Shown here: piece after piece, positions 1 through 8,438 of the stretch | How positions within the stretch are numbered: position 1 is the first letter of the stretch | How the letters are laid out: each line of letters starts with the position of its first letter | Assembly: GCF_031951985.1 (NCBI RefSeq) | Contig: NZ_JAVLVU010000001.1 | Span: forward strand, 4,526,001 to 4,590,000 | DNA length: 64,000 nucleotides | Source of the DNA: Mucilaginibacter terrae | Lineage (GTDB): Bacteria > Bacteroidota > Bacteroidia > Sphingobacteriales > Sphingobacteriaceae | Reading direction: 5' to 3' | Notes under the pieces: generated by a model | Database searches by the model: none | Told to the model about the DNA's origin: nothing | The model's input: only the letters and a program-made list of their open reading frames with translations | Made by a program: the position numbers and the translations under genes

Positions 1-169
1 CGATGTAACCCAGCGGATGCCCTACGTGCAAACCCGCCCCCGATGGGTAGGGGAACATATCGAGCACATAGTATTTGGGTTTGGCCGATTCGTTGCTGGC
101 CTTAAAGGTTTGGTTGGCAGCCCAAAATTGCTGCCATTTTTTTTCAATGTCTTTAAACTGATAATCCAT
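1..169 (-). CDS. leuS: Leucyl-tRNA synthetase, N-terminal part (runs off the window)
   Basis: Class I aminoacyl-tRNA synthetase that charges tRNA-Leu in the cytoplasm. Only the first 56 residues are inside the window; the gene continues beyond base 1. They read [16 protein letters not shown] followed by [18 protein letters not shown], the usual LeuRS amino end with the ATP-binding HIGH motif present as HVGH at residues 48-51. The ATG at 167-169 is the natural start because the peptide begins just where LeuRS proteins begin. No promoter was recognised in the short gap to the lipoprotein gene. The identity is firm even though most of the gene is missing. Confidence 0.95.
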   Translation of the reverse strand, partial: MDYQFKDIEKKWQQFWAANQTFKASNESAKPKYYVLDMFPYPSGAGLHVGHPLGYI

Positions 170-225
170 TTATTTCGCAGTTTCGCAAGTATAAGCGCGA
201 AACTACGAAAAAAGATTAAAAGCCG

Positions 226-699
226 TTAGCGATGAAGGGTATGTTCTATAACAGTGTATGGCTTGCCGGTAACACGTACTGCAACATCTTTGTTAAAAAT
301 AAGCTCCCGCGGGGTCAGGCTTTTTATATTACAATTTAAAGGAGTTGTAGTGCCGGCATTGGTCATAGTGAACCTGGTTAACGAAGTAACTTTAAATGTA
401 CCGTTGGTAGTAACATTTTCATAAGTATCAGGTGTTACATCGGGCATTAGGGTTCTCACAACTGAAGTGAAACTGTCATCTGCTTTAAAGTTAATATTGT
501 CCACATTAACCCTAACTGCCAGTTGTGTTGTTTTAGTTAATTTGCCGTCTTTGTCATAGTCTTTCTGGAAAATGGAATCATAATACCATTTATTAACCAA
601 TTGCTCTTTTAAACCTGCGGTAGACCGTTCGCCCTTTTTGCATGAAAAAGCCGAAACGGAAAGTAAAATGATGAGTAGGTAGCGTAAACTTTTTAGCAT
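226..699 (-). CDS. Small hypothetical lipoprotein
   Basis: Predicted 157-residue secreted lipoprotein of unknown function. The start chosen (MLKSLRYLL) gives a classic signal peptide: a short basic end, a hydrophobic core and a lipobox ending SAFSC, followed by KKGE as in many Bacteroidota lipoproteins. A longer reading with 22 extra residues exists but would bury the signal peptide. The mature part has a Lys/Asp-rich stretch (QKDYDKDGKLTK) and alternating beta-like segments similar in style to lipocalin-like or DUF5004-type lipoproteins, but no family could be assigned. It lies 5' to leuS on the same strand and could be cotranscribed with it. Confidence 0.8.
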   Translation of the reverse strand: MLKSLRYLLIILLSVSAFSCKKGERSTAGLKEQLVNKWYYDSIFQKDYDKDGKLTKTTQLAVRVNVDNINFKADDSFTSVVRTLMPDVTPDTYENVTTNGTFKVTSLTRFTMTNAGTTTPLNCNIKSLTPRELIFNKDVAVRVTGKPYTVIEHTLHR

Positions 700-844
700 A
701 ATATTTTGTGGCTTAAGTACGTGTAAATGTAATAAAATAATTGCATTTGTTAAATTTATTGGCATTTTTGCCGTAGCAGAAAACCATTTGGTGCACAGCG
801 CCCTATCTGCTGTTTGCTACGCCAACCAATATTACCTGTTGTTA

Positions 845-1090
845 ATGAGCCGGAACAGTGAGAAGAAGCCTTCGCAAGGAGCTTCTGTAAAAAGAGTTTA
901 TCCTATATGCCCGGTTTGCCGGCACCGTTTTAAGTATAGGTTAAAACGTGGCTGGTTCATGAAACTGGTATTATTTTGGAAACCTACCAAGCGCTATTTT
1001 TGCCCCAAATGCAACACCAGCCGGTACATATCTAATCCTAACTACATTATAAACGGTGTGTTTATTACACTTTTACTCAATTTTATTTAA
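845..1090 (+). CDS. Small zinc-ribbon protein, possibly membrane-anchored
   Basis: Hypothetical 81-residue protein. Starting at MSRNSEKK, it holds two CxxC pairs, CPVC and CPKC, about 29 residues apart, the spacing of a four-cysteine zinc ribbon. Between them lies a basic, aromatic segment, and the tail (YIINGVFITLLLNFI) is hydrophobic enough to contact the membrane. The reading frame opens further upstream (788) but the extra 19 residues look like random translation of the intergenic gap. Family not recognised; it could be a nucleic-acid-binding or chaperone-like zinc protein. Existence is moderately supported by the well-placed cysteines. Confidence 0.6.
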   Translation: MSRNSEKKPSQGASVKRVYPICPVCRHRFKYRLKRGWFMKLVLFWKPTKRYFCPKCNTSRYISNPNYIINGVFITLLLNFI

Positions 1091-1129
1091 GCAACATAAA
1101 TTTATACTATACTTGTTGTTTAAGCTCGC

Positions 1130-2401
1130 ATGAAACGTATACTGAGTAACCTTTCTGTACAAGTACTAATTGCAATTGCCCTGGGTGTTGCGGTAGGTTT
1201 GTATTTTCCGGTGTTTGGGCCGGTGGCGCAGCGCATAAGCAAAATGTTTATCAGTTTAATAAGCATGCTTATTGCGCCTATCATATTTTTTACCATAGTG
1301 CTGGGCATTGCCGGCATGAATGATATGAAAAAGGTAGGCCGGGTAGGGGGCAAGGCTTTACTGTATTTTGAAATTGTTACCACGTTTGCCTTAATAATAG
1401 GTGTTACGGTAGCCAATTTGATTAAACCCGGTTCGGGCTTGCATATGCAGCAAAATGCCGATGTGAGTAAAGTTAGCCAATACCAGCAACAGGCTGCCGA
1501 AATGAACCTGGGCGATTTCTTCAGTCACATTATACCCGGTAATTTTATTGAAGCTTTTGCCAAAGGCGATATTTTGCAGGTGTTGGTAATTGCTGTACTT
1601 TTTGGTTTTGGTTTAAGCCGTATGGGCAATACGGGCGAATCTATTATTCATAGCTTCGAAAAGCTATCAAAAGTTTTTTTCAATATCCTTTTAATGGTAA
1701 TGAAACTGGCCCCCGTAGGTGCCTTTGGCGGTATTGCCTACACGGTAAGTACCCAGGGCATTAAAACGCTTAAGCCCTTGGCCATGCTCATGGGATCGGT
1801 ATATGTTACTATGGCGCTGTTTATTTTTGTGGTGCTTAATTTAATATGCTACCTGTGCAAGGTTAGCTTGTGGAAGTATTTAAAATTCATCCGCCAGGAA
1901 TTGCTGATCGTTTTTGGTACCTCCTCATCCGAATCGGCCTTGCCGGGCATGATGGCTAAGCTCGAAAACCTGGGTTGTGATAAATCAGTAGTTGGTTTGG
2001 TAATTCCAACCGGTTACTCTTTTAACCTCGATGGCACTACCATATATTTATCTATGGCTACCATATTTTTGGCGCAGGTATTTAACATTAATCTTTCGCT
2101 CAGCCAGGAGCTCACCATTATTGGTATATTGATGCTCACCTCCAAAGGTGCAGCCGGAGTAACCGGAAGCGGTTTTATCGTATTAACTTCTACGCTGGCT
2201 GCTATCAAGATCATTCCGGTTGAGGGTGTTGCTTTATTACTGGGGGTAGACCGCTTTATGTCGGAAGCGCGCGCCATTACCAACGTAATAGGCAACGGCG
2301 TGGCCACCATGGTCATTGCCATTACCGAAAAAGCCTTCGACCGTAACCAGTACGAGGCGGCGGTTGCCACACCCAACCCTCCCCGGGAGGGCGGACTTTA
2401 A
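1130..2401 (+). CDS. dctA: Dicarboxylate/cation symporter (DctA/GltP family)
   Basis: Inner-membrane secondary transporter of the dicarboxylate/amino acid:cation symporter family, expected to import C4-dicarboxylates or glutamate/aspartate with protons or sodium. The 423 residues match the family length. The serine-rich reentrant loop is seen in GTSSSESALPGM and the conserved NLDGT motif in GYSFNLDGTTIYLS, followed by the second reentrant-loop segment SKGAAGVTGSGFIVL. The multiple hydrophobic segments fit the eight-helix, two-hairpin fold. The last eleven codons (ATPNPPREGGL) are encoded by a dispersed repeat that also supplies the stop codon, so the C-terminal tail is probably not ancestral. 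Substrate specificity cannot be read from sequence alone. Confidence 0.9.
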   Translation: MKRILSNLSVQVLIAIALGVAVGLYFPVFGPVAQRISKMFISLISMLIAPIIFFTIVLGIAGMNDMKKVGRVGGKALLYFEIVTTFALIIGVTVANLIKPGSGLHMQQNADVSKVSQYQQQAAEMNLGDFFSHIIPGNFIEAFAKGDILQVLVIAVLFGFGLSRMGNTGESIIHSFEKLSKVFFNILLMVMKLAPVGAFGGIAYTVSTQGIKTLKPLAMLMGSVYVTMALFIFVVLNLICYLCKVSLWKYLKFIRQELLIVFGTSSSESALPGMMAKLENLGCDKSVVGLVIPTGYSFNLDGTTIYLSMATIFLAQVFNINLSLSQELTIIGILMLTSKGAAGVTGSGFIVLTSTLAAIKIIPVEGVALLLGVDRFMSEARAITNVIGNGVATMVIAITEKAFDRNQYEAAVATPNPPREGGL

Positions 2402-2402
2402 G
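2370..2402 (+). repeat. Dispersed repeat family B, half copy inside the dctA 3' end
   Basis: GC-rich word ACCCTCCCCGGGAGGG followed by GGACTTTA. It recurs in altered form at 35699-35734 and as an inverted pair at 55441-55604. Here it forms the final codons and stop of dctA. Confidence 0.7.
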
Positions 2403-2512
2403 AAATAAGTGCGTTATTGCGAGATGCGAAGTATTCCTTGCGGATGCAAAGCATTCATGCTTAGTTCAAAGATGGCTTCGTACCTCGCAATGAAGTAATG
2501 GTGAAGTTTGCG

Positions 2513-2595
2513 TTAGGGATAGTAGCGGAAAGCCCGTAGTGCAGCGTAGCGCAACGAGGACTTGCAGCGGATAGCCCGGGCCGGAGGCAACGCCC
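2513..2595 (+). repeat. Dispersed repeat family G, copy 1
   Basis: Core GTGCAGCGTAGCGCAACGAG followed by GACTTGCAGCGG. A clear reverse-complement copy, matching over roughly 65 bp with a few mismatches by eye, lies at 38634-38716. Non-coding in both places. Confidence 0.75.
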
Positions 2596-2684
2596 AAGGT
2601 TTAATGATGGAATGAATGAAGTTTGAATGATAGAATACAATGTTTTGCATAGTTGCTATAACTCACATCTGTATAATGGAACTA

Positions 2685-2753
2685 CAGAGAGAAATCTTTT
2701 CGAATGTACAAGCTAATCGCTTCGAAAAGATTTCTCGTACCTCGAAATGACAG
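2685..2753. repeat. REP-like palindrome family A, copy 1
   Basis: Arms GAGAAATCTTTTCGAA and TTCGAAAAGATTTCTC form a perfect 16-bp stem, followed by CTCGAAATGACAGGG. Relatives at 36636-36720 and 62048-62133 share AGAGAAATCTTA, the central AAGCTCATC-like word and a closing GGAATGACA-like word. Confidence 0.8.
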
Positions 2754-2860
2754 GGTGGAGACTGACTGCAAAGTTTACCTGTGTATGAGGGGGGCAAAAC
2801 AAGTTTAACATAACTTTAAGCGAACGAAACTCTAATTCTTTCCTAACAAAATCATCACAT

Positions 2861-2891
2861 CTGTACTCTTGATTCTGTACTCTTGAATCTT
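2861..2891 (+). repeat. Dispersed repeat family D, copy 1
   Basis: Words CTGTACTCTTGATT and CTGTACTCTTGAATCT in tandem. The same vocabulary (GAGTACAG, AGTCAAGAATACAG) recurs at 3871-3910, 36737-36780 and 60803-60887. Confidence 0.65.
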
Positions 2892-2936
2892 ATTTTTCAT
2901 CTCACGTCAAAAAAATCATTTCTTAACACTCGTTTC

Positions 2937-2966
2937 TTGGCTCTTATTTCTTTTTTTATAGCTTTG
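2937..2966 (+). promoter_or_regulatory. Probable sucD promoter (-33/-7 type)
   Basis: TTG at 2937-2939, a 19-bp spacer, then TAGCTTTG at 2959-2966, a perfect Bacteroidota -7 box (TAnnTTTG). The start codon follows 19 nt after the box. Spacing fits the known -33/-7 architecture. Confidence 0.65.
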
Positions 2967-2985
2967 CCGTACAAAAACTAAAACC

Positions 2986-3864
2986 ATGAGTGTTCTCGTA
3001 AATAAAGATTCCAAAGTAATTGTTCAGGGTTTTACCGGCAATGAAGGTACTTATCATGCTTCGCAAATGATTGAGTACGGAACGCAGGTAGTAGGTGGTG
3101 TAACCCCAGGTAAAGGTGGTCAGCAGCACTTAGAGCGTCCGGTATTTAACACCGTTAAAGACGCCGTTGAAAAAACAGGTGCTGATGTATCTATCATTTT
3201 CGTACCTCCTGCATTTGCAGCTGATGCCATTATGGAAGCTGCCGAGGGTGGTATTAAAGTAATTGTTTGTATTACCGAAGGTATACCAACCAAAGATATG
3301 ATACAGGTAAAAGAGTACCTTACTGATAAGGATGCTCGTTTAATTGGCCCTAACTGCCCTGGTATTATTACTGCCGACGAGGCTAAAATTGGTATTATGC
3401 CTGGCTTTATCTTCAAAAAGGGTAACGTTGGTGTGGTATCAAAATCAGGAACTTTAACTTACGAGGCCGTTGACCAGGTGGTTAAGGCCGGTTTAGGTAT
3501 TACTACCGCTATTGGTATTGGTGGCGACCCAATTATTGGTACCCCAACTAAAGAAGCGGTTGAATTACTGATGAACGACCCCGACACACACGGTATCATC
3601 ATGATTGGTGAAATTGGTGGTGGTATGGAAGCTGATGCTGCCCGCTGGATAAAAGAACATGGTACTAAACCTGTAGTAGGTTTCATCGCTGGTCAAACTG
3701 CGCCTCCGGGCCGCCGTATGGGTCACGCTGGTGCTATTGTTGGTGGTGCTGATGATACTGCTGCTGCCAAAATGAAAATTATGGCTGAGTGCGGTATCCG
3801 TGTAGTAGAATCACCTGCCGAAATTGGTGCTGCTATGGCAGAAGAGCTGGCTAAATTAGCGTAA
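2986..3864 (+). CDS. sucD: Succinyl-CoA synthetase, alpha subunit
   Basis: TCA-cycle enzyme that couples succinyl-CoA hydrolysis to ATP or GTP formation, acting with the beta subunit SucC in the cytoplasm. The 292 residues match the usual length. The N-terminal CoA-binding fold begins [14 protein letters not shown], and the phosphorylated histidine is His247 in [10 protein letters not shown]. The middle segment [20 protein letters not shown] is typical. sucC is not adjacent, so the two subunits are encoded at separate loci, as in several Bacteroidota. It has its own promoter and a strong terminator, which makes it a single-gene unit. Confidence 0.97.
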   Translation: MSVLVNKDSKVIVQGFTGNEGTYHASQMIEYGTQVVGGVTPGKGGQQHLERPVFNTVKDAVEKTGADVSIIFVPPAFAADAIMEAAEGGIKVIVCITEGIPTKDMIQVKEYLTDKDARLIGPNCPGIITADEAKIGIMPGFIFKKGNVGVVSKSGTLTYEAVDQVVKAGLGITTAIGIGGDPIIGTPTKEAVELLMNDPDTHGIIMIGEIGGGMEADAARWIKEHGTKPVVGFIAGQTAPPGRRMGHAGAIVGGADDTAAAKMKIMAECGIRVVESPAEIGAAMAEELAKLA

Positions 3865-3870
3865 GCTTTT

Positions 3871-3910
3871 AAGAGTACAGAATACAGAGTCAGGAGTACA
3901 TACTTTTGAC
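3871..3910 (+). repeat. Dispersed repeat family D, copy 2
   Basis: AAGAGTACAGAATACAGAGT and the following TCAGGAGTACA repeat the family D words, starting 7 nt after the sucD stop codon. Confidence 0.65.
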
Positions 3911-3921
3911 TTTTATGATAT

Positions 3922-3953
3922 AAAATCCCGGTCAGGTTGGCCGGGATTTTTTG
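3922..3953 (+). terminator. sucD intrinsic terminator
   Basis: AAATCCCGG and CCGGGATTT form a 9-bp stem around a short loop and run into a T tract. Confidence 0.85.
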
Positions 3954-4255
3954 TTTTGAGGGGGAGGTTGCAATGGAGGGTACCCGCACGATCGTGTCAG
4001 TGTTCAACACGTTTTCATGAAACACTAAATTTAACACCATGGAAAAATGGGGTAATTTCGCGGTTTTCAGAAGAGAAAATCAGAGATGAACGGGGTGAGG
4101 AATCTACCTGGGGTTAATATTATTAGCCTGGTACGAAAAGTTGGAACGACAGTTTAAAAAATCTATCAAACCAGTAGGTTTATTTGCAACAAATGGCGGG
4201 TATACTACGTTGTAAGTACTATAAACCAATTCTTTAACCTTAAATTTTCACTCTT
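3954..4255. other. Gene-free gap before exbD
   Basis: About 300 bp with no convincing gene. It contains the short palindrome CACGATCGTG near 3987 and an AT-rich stretch before the exbD start. No clear promoter box was found. Confidence 0.4.
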
Positions 4256-4774
4256 ATGGCCGAACTGAATTCATCCCCCGAAAAAAATGATGGCAAAAAA
4301 CCGCTGCGCAAAAAAATGAGCCTACGTGTTGATTTGACCGCCATGGTTGATCTGGCTTTTTTACTGGTCACGTTTTTTATGCTAACCACCACATTATCAA
4401 AAAGCAAGGCTATGGATTTAGCCATGCCGGTAGGTGATGAAGGTGCTCCCGTAGCACAAAGCCGTACAGTAACCTTATGTCTTGGTGCCGATAATAAGGT
4501 ATTGCTGTATAGGGGAATGCCCGAAAGTGCCACTCCACAAGTGGTGGATTATAGTAAAGAAGGTTTGCGCAAACTGCTGGTAGCCAACCAGGATGCTATT
4601 AAAACGCAAACCGGCAAAAGCATGCTGGTCATTGTAAAACCCAGCGATCACTCTAAATACGGCGACTTGGTTAATGCTTTGGATGAGTTGAATATTACCC
4701 AAAACAGGCAATATGCCATTGCTGATGTAACCAATCAGGATGTGGATATGCTCAAAAAGCAGTCGATCTACTAA
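4256..4774 (+). CDS. ExbD/TolR-type biopolymer transport protein
   Basis: Inner-membrane component of a proton-driven ExbB-ExbD-TonB or TolQ-TolR type motor. A basic cytoplasmic end (residues 1-25) is followed by one transmembrane helix (about 28-45) carrying the conserved aspartate Asp32 in AMVDLAFLL, which carries the proton pathway. A periplasmic domain of about 125 residues follows, ending in IADVTNQDVDML. Length 172 is slightly above the classic 140-150. No exbB or tonB lies next to it, which is unusual; in Bacteroidota several ExbD paralogues normally sit together after exbB. The gene stands alone with its own terminator. Which partner it serves cannot be told from here. Confidence 0.9.
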   Translation: MAELNSSPEKNDGKKPLRKKMSLRVDLTAMVDLAFLLVTFFMLTTTLSKSKAMDLAMPVGDEGAPVAQSRTVTLCLGADNKVLLYRGMPESATPQVVDYSKEGLRKLLVANQDAIKTQTGKSMLVIVKPSDHSKYGDLVNALDELNITQNRQYAIADVTNQDVDMLKKQSIY

Positions 4775-4801
4775 ATATATTCTGCAAATATTATATAGCA
4801 T

Positions 4802-4836
4802 AAACAGCCCTGCCAGTCGCAAGGCTGTTTTTTTTA
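4802..4836 (+). terminator. exbD intrinsic terminator
   Basis: AAACAGCC and GGCTGTTT pair around a 13-nt loop, followed by an uninterrupted T run. Confidence 0.85.
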
Positions 4837-4913
4837 TGTTTAAGGGGCTGCAAGTCAATCTAAATACATTTTCTTTTTGCCATATTCATTATAAAAAAAT
4901 CAAACTATAATTT

Positions 4914-5067
4914 TACCTTTGTACCCTGAAATTTTTGAGATTTGGCATGGTATGCACCTGCCAAAGAGCCTGGCAGATTACATAGTACAGCAAGTGCAAA
5001 ACAAGGGTAAACGCCCCGAAGCAACGCATTGCATTAACCGTAACCGCAGGTGGTAAGCAATAATATT
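4914..5067 (+). promoter_or_regulatory. uppS promoter box and long untranslated leader
   Basis: TACCTTTG at 4914-4921 is a perfect -7 box. If it is used, the uppS transcript has a leader of about 140 nt. That leader contains a hairpin with stem CTGCCA (4958-4963) and TGGCAG (4971-4976) and a smaller GCAA/TTGC hairpin near 5022. No riboswitch class was recognised. Confidence 0.45.
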
Positions 5068-5808
5068 ATGGGGTATAAAGAGCAAATTGATTTATCGCGG
5101 CTTCCGGAGCATGTAGCCATTATTATGGATGGCAATGGCCGTTGGGCTAAAGGCAAAGGCAAGTTGCGCATATTTGGCCACCATAATGGGGTTTTATCGG
5201 TACGTGATGTGGTTGAAGGCGCCGGCGAATTGGGCGTTAAGTATTTAACCCTCTATACCTTCTCTGCCGAGAACTGGAACCGCCCCAGCATTGAAGTTAC
5301 TGCCATAATGGAACTGTTGGTAAGCACCATTAATAAGGAAATTAAAAAGCTGATGCAAAATAACGTAAGGTTAAATGCCATTGGCGATTTAAATATGCTG
5401 CCCGGCAAATGTCACCGCGAATTGCTGGGGGCTATCGAAAAAACATCGGGTAATACCGGTTTGGTGCTTACACTGGCCCTGAGTTACAGCTCGCGCCGCG
5501 AATTGGCACAGGCTGCTAAAAACATTGCCTTAAAAGTGCAGCAAGGCGAATTAAACCCCGAGGATGTAACCGAAGAGGTATTTGCCCAAAACCTGTACAC
5601 TCATAACCTGCCCGATCCTGAATTGTTGATCAGAACGAGCGGGGAGTTCCGCATAAGTAATTACCTGTTATGGCAAATAGCTTATGCCGAATTGTACTTT
5701 ACCCATAAACTTTGGCCCGATTTTAGGCGCGAGGACCTGTACGAGGCTATTTTAGATTATCAGAAACGCGAACGCCGCTTTGGAATGACCAGCGAACAGG
5801 TTAACTAA
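5068..5808 (+). CDS. uppS: Undecaprenyl pyrophosphate synthase
   Basis: Cis-prenyltransferase that extends farnesyl pyrophosphate with isopentenyl units to the C55 carrier lipid for peptidoglycan and O-antigen. The signature HVAIIMDGNGRWAKG holds the catalytic Asp21 and the diphosphate-binding segment, and LIRTSGEFRISNYLLWQ is the conserved C-terminal substrate-binding motif. Starting at ATG 5068 gives 246 residues, the family norm; a GTG six codons upstream is less likely. It is followed by bamA 61 bp later, a gene order common in Bacteroidota that groups envelope biogenesis functions. Confidence 0.96.
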   Translation: MGYKEQIDLSRLPEHVAIIMDGNGRWAKGKGKLRIFGHHNGVLSVRDVVEGAGELGVKYLTLYTFSAENWNRPSIEVTAIMELLVSTINKEIKKLMQNNVRLNAIGDLNMLPGKCHRELLGAIEKTSGNTGLVLTLALSYSSRRELAQAAKNIALKVQQGELNPEDVTEEVFAQNLYTHNLPDPELLIRTSGEFRISNYLLWQIAYAELYFTHKLWPDFRREDLYEAILDYQKRERRFGMTSEQVN

Positions 5809-5869
5809 TTTTTTCTTTTAACAAATTTTAACAAACGTTTAAATTACTTTAGCGGCACAAAATATTCGG

Positions 5870-8425
5870 ATGAATAAACTTTTTTTTGCAATTCTCTTTT
5901 CCCTGATTAGTACGGTAGCTCTGGCGCAGATTACTGGTGGCGGTAATAACCGTTTAAACCGTTCGGCCATACCTGCCGATAGTTTGAGCTATCTTAACCC
6001 TAAGGATTATATCATAGGCGATATTAAGATATCGGGTGCTAAAGCGCTTGATAAAGACGTATTATTACAAATTGCCAAAATTAACAAAGGCGACCGTATT
6101 AACCTGCCGGGCGAAGCATCGGCCAGCGTGTTAAAGAACATGTGGTCGCAGGGTTTGTTTGATGATGTGCAGCTTTACATCACTAAAATAAATCTTGATA
6201 CTGTTTATCTGGAATTGAGTGTAACCGAGCGCCCGCGTTTGTCACGCATGCGTATGACCGGTATACGCAAAGGCGAAATTGAAGACGTACAAAAGAAACT
6301 CAGCGATAAAACAGGTAAAATTGTAAACGAAAACCTGTTGAGCACCACAACTGCCATCATCAAAAAACACTTTAATGAAAAGGGTTATCTGAATACAACG
6401 GTTGATATTAAACAACTGCGCGACCCTGCCGACTCTAATAGTGTTATACTTAACGTGGCAATTGATAAAAAGCAGAAGGTGAAAATTAACGAGGTAATTA
6501 TTGAAGGTAACGAAGCCTTTAGTAAAGCCAAGCTGAAAAAGTTTTTACCTAAAACCCGTCAGCGTAAGTTTTATAATGTTTTTGGTTCTAAGAAATTTAA
6601 ACAAGACCAATACGAAGAAGATAAACAAGCTTTAGTTGAAAAAATGCAGGCCAAAGGCTATCGTGATGCTGCTATTGTAAGCGATTCGGTTTGGAAGCAT
6701 GACGATAACACGGTTAACGTTAAAATTAAAGTATACGAAGGCCATAAATACTATTTTGGTAATATTAACTGGGTAGGTAACGCACGTTATCCATCAAACG
6801 GCCTTGACAAAATACTGCGCATTAAAAAAGGCGACGTATTTAGCGAAGAAGAGTTAAGCAAACGCCTTAACGGTGGTACCCCTGATGGTAACGATATTAA
6901 CTCGCTTTATCTCGACGACGGATACCTGACCTTTAACTCCGAAGCAGTACAAACCCGTATTTACAACGATACCATTGACCTTACCATTCGTATTTACGAA
7001 GGTGCCCAGTATACCATTAACCGTGTAATGGTACACGGTAATGATGTAACGAACGACCGTGTTATTTTACGCGAGTTGGCTACTAAACCAGGTCAAAAGT
7101 TTTCAAAAGCACTTATTGTACGCAGTACCCGCCAAATAACCCAGTTAGGTAACTTCGACGAAACTAAAATTGAGCCTAAGCCAACCAACATTAATCCGCA
7201 GGATGGTACGGTGGATATTTTATACAACGTGGTTGAAAAGCCATCGGATCAAATTGAGCTTTCGGGTGGTTTTGGTGGCGGCCAGTTAGTAGGTACCTTA
7301 GGTTTAACGTTTAACAACTTCTCGTTGCGTAACCTGTTTAACGGTAAGGCTTACAAACCGCTGCCTAAAGGCGATGGACAAAAGCTAAGCTTACGTGGCC
7401 AGGCCAACGGTCGTAACTATCAAAATTTCTCGTTTACCTTCTCTGAGCCATGGTTGGGTGGTAAAAAACCTATTTACTTCAGTTTGTCGGCCTATACGCA
7501 GTTAAGTTCAACCGGGCAGTTTTATGCCAAAACCGATTACCGCTACAACTTTTTACGTATTAACGGTTTGGGCGTAACCTTAGGTAAGCGCTTAAACTGG
7601 CCCGATAACTACTTCCAGTTAAACTACTCGTTAAACTTTGACCACTACACGCTTGATAACTTTACCGGTTACCTGTTCTCTAACGGTACTTCGTACAACA
7701 TCAAGTTAACCCAGGAGCTTAGCCGTAACTCCATTGATGCGCCTATTTATCCAACCAGTGGTTCAAACATTAAGTTTACTGTGCAGGTAACGCCTCCGTA
7801 CTCGTTGTTTAACAATACCAACTACCGTATTGCTACGCCAGAGGAGCGCTACCGTTTTGTAGAGTACCACAAATGGAAATTTGATGCGCAATGGTTTACC
7901 AGGATTAGTGGTAAGCTGGTTTTAATGACCCAAACCCGTTTTGGTTTCCTGGGTTCGTACAATAAGTTAGTTGGTCAATCGCCGTTTGAGCGCTTTAAGC
8001 TGGGTGGTGATGGTATGGCAACTTACCAGTTTTTGCAAGGTAGCGAGATCATTGGCTTACGTGGTTACCAAAATTTTTCATTGGTACCGGTGGGTAGTAA
8101 CTACTCGGCCGATACAAACCCCGGTAGCCCTATTTATAACAAATTTACGATGGAAATGCGTTACCCTGTTATTGCGAGTCAATCGGCCACCATATTTTTG
8201 TTAACATTTGCCGAAGGTGGTAATACCTGGAACAATTTCCGCGATTATAATCCGTTTAATATCCGTCGTTCGGTAGGTGTGGGTGCGAGGATATTTCTTC
8301 CTATCTTTGGTTTACTTGGTTTGGATTACGGTTATGGTTTCGACAAGATACCGGGCATACGTGATGCCAACAAAGGCCAGTTCCACTTCTCTATCGCACA
8401 AAGCTTAAACGGTGGATTTAATTAA
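5870..8425 (+). CDS. bamA: Outer membrane protein assembly factor BamA
   Basis: Central subunit of the beta-barrel assembly machine in the outer membrane. A signal peptide ending about ALAQ (residue 20) is followed by POTRA repeats to about residue 450; each carries the G-N-x-x-F/T-K pattern, for example VIIEGNEAFSKAKLKKF and VMVHGNDVTNDRVILREL. The rest is a C-terminal barrel starting near GGFGGGQLVGTLGL, with the conserved lid-loop motif present as GLRGY. Length 851 is in range for Bacteroidota BamA. It is immediately followed by two Skp chaperone genes, consistent with a barrel-assembly operon. The extreme C-terminus (SLNGGFN) lacks the classic terminal aromatic residue only in the sense that Phe is penultimate. 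Confidence 0.96.
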   Translation: MNKLFFAILFSLISTVALAQITGGGNNRLNRSAIPADSLSYLNPKDYIIGDIKISGAKALDKDVLLQIAKINKGDRINLPGEASASVLKNMWSQGLFDDVQLYITKINLDTVYLELSVTERPRLSRMRMTGIRKGEIEDVQKKLSDKTGKIVNENLLSTTTAIIKKHFNEKGYLNTTVDIKQLRDPADSNSVILNVAIDKKQKVKINEVIIEGNEAFSKAKLKKFLPKTRQRKFYNVFGSKKFKQDQYEEDKQALVEKMQAKGYRDAAIVSDSVWKHDDNTVNVKIKVYEGHKYYFGNINWVGNARYPSNGLDKILRIKKGDVFSEEELSKRLNGGTPDGNDINSLYLDDGYLTFNSEAVQTRIYNDTIDLTIRIYEGAQYTINRVMVHGNDVTNDRVILRELATKPGQKFSKALIVRSTRQITQLGNFDETKIEPKPTNINPQDGTVDILYNVVEKPSDQIELSGGFGGGQLVGTLGLTFNNFSLRNLFNGKAYKPLPKGDGQKLSLRGQANGRNYQNFSFTFSEPWLGGKKPIYFSLSAYTQLSSTGQFYAKTDYRYNFLRINGLGVTLGKRLNWPDNYFQLNYSLNFDHYTLDNFTGYLFSNGTSYNIKLTQELSRNSIDAPIYPTSGSNIKFTVQVTPPYSLFNNTNYRIATPEERYRFVEYHKWKFDAQWFTRISGKLVLMTQTRFGFLGSYNKLVGQSPFERFKLGGDGMATYQFLQGSEIIGLRGYQNFSLVPVGSNYSADTNPGSPIYNKFTMEMRYPVIASQSATIFLLTFAEGGNTWNNFRDYNPFNIRRSVGVGARIFLPIFGLLGLDYGYGFDKIPGIRDANKGQFHFSIAQSLNGGFN

Positions 8426-8438
8426 TAGAGACAGATAA

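Larger units (their letters stand above)
2403..2936. repeat. Gene-free gap packed with several dispersed repeats
   Basis: No convincing gene. Reading left to right: an ATTGCGAG ... CTCGCAAT palindromic stretch (about 2413-2496), a family G copy (2513-2595), a family A palindrome (2685-2753) and a family D word (2861-2891), ending in the sucD promoter. The repeats make up well over half the gap. Confidence 0.7.

Noticed and set aside
3969-4020. CACGATCGTG palindrome after sucD as an operator
   Set aside because: It is 260 bp from the next start codon, lies beyond the sucD terminator and is too short to stand out from chance.
4921-5067. Riboswitch in the uppS leader
   Set aside because: Two small hairpins only; no conserved core of a known class could be recognised, and the downstream gene is not a typical riboswitch target.
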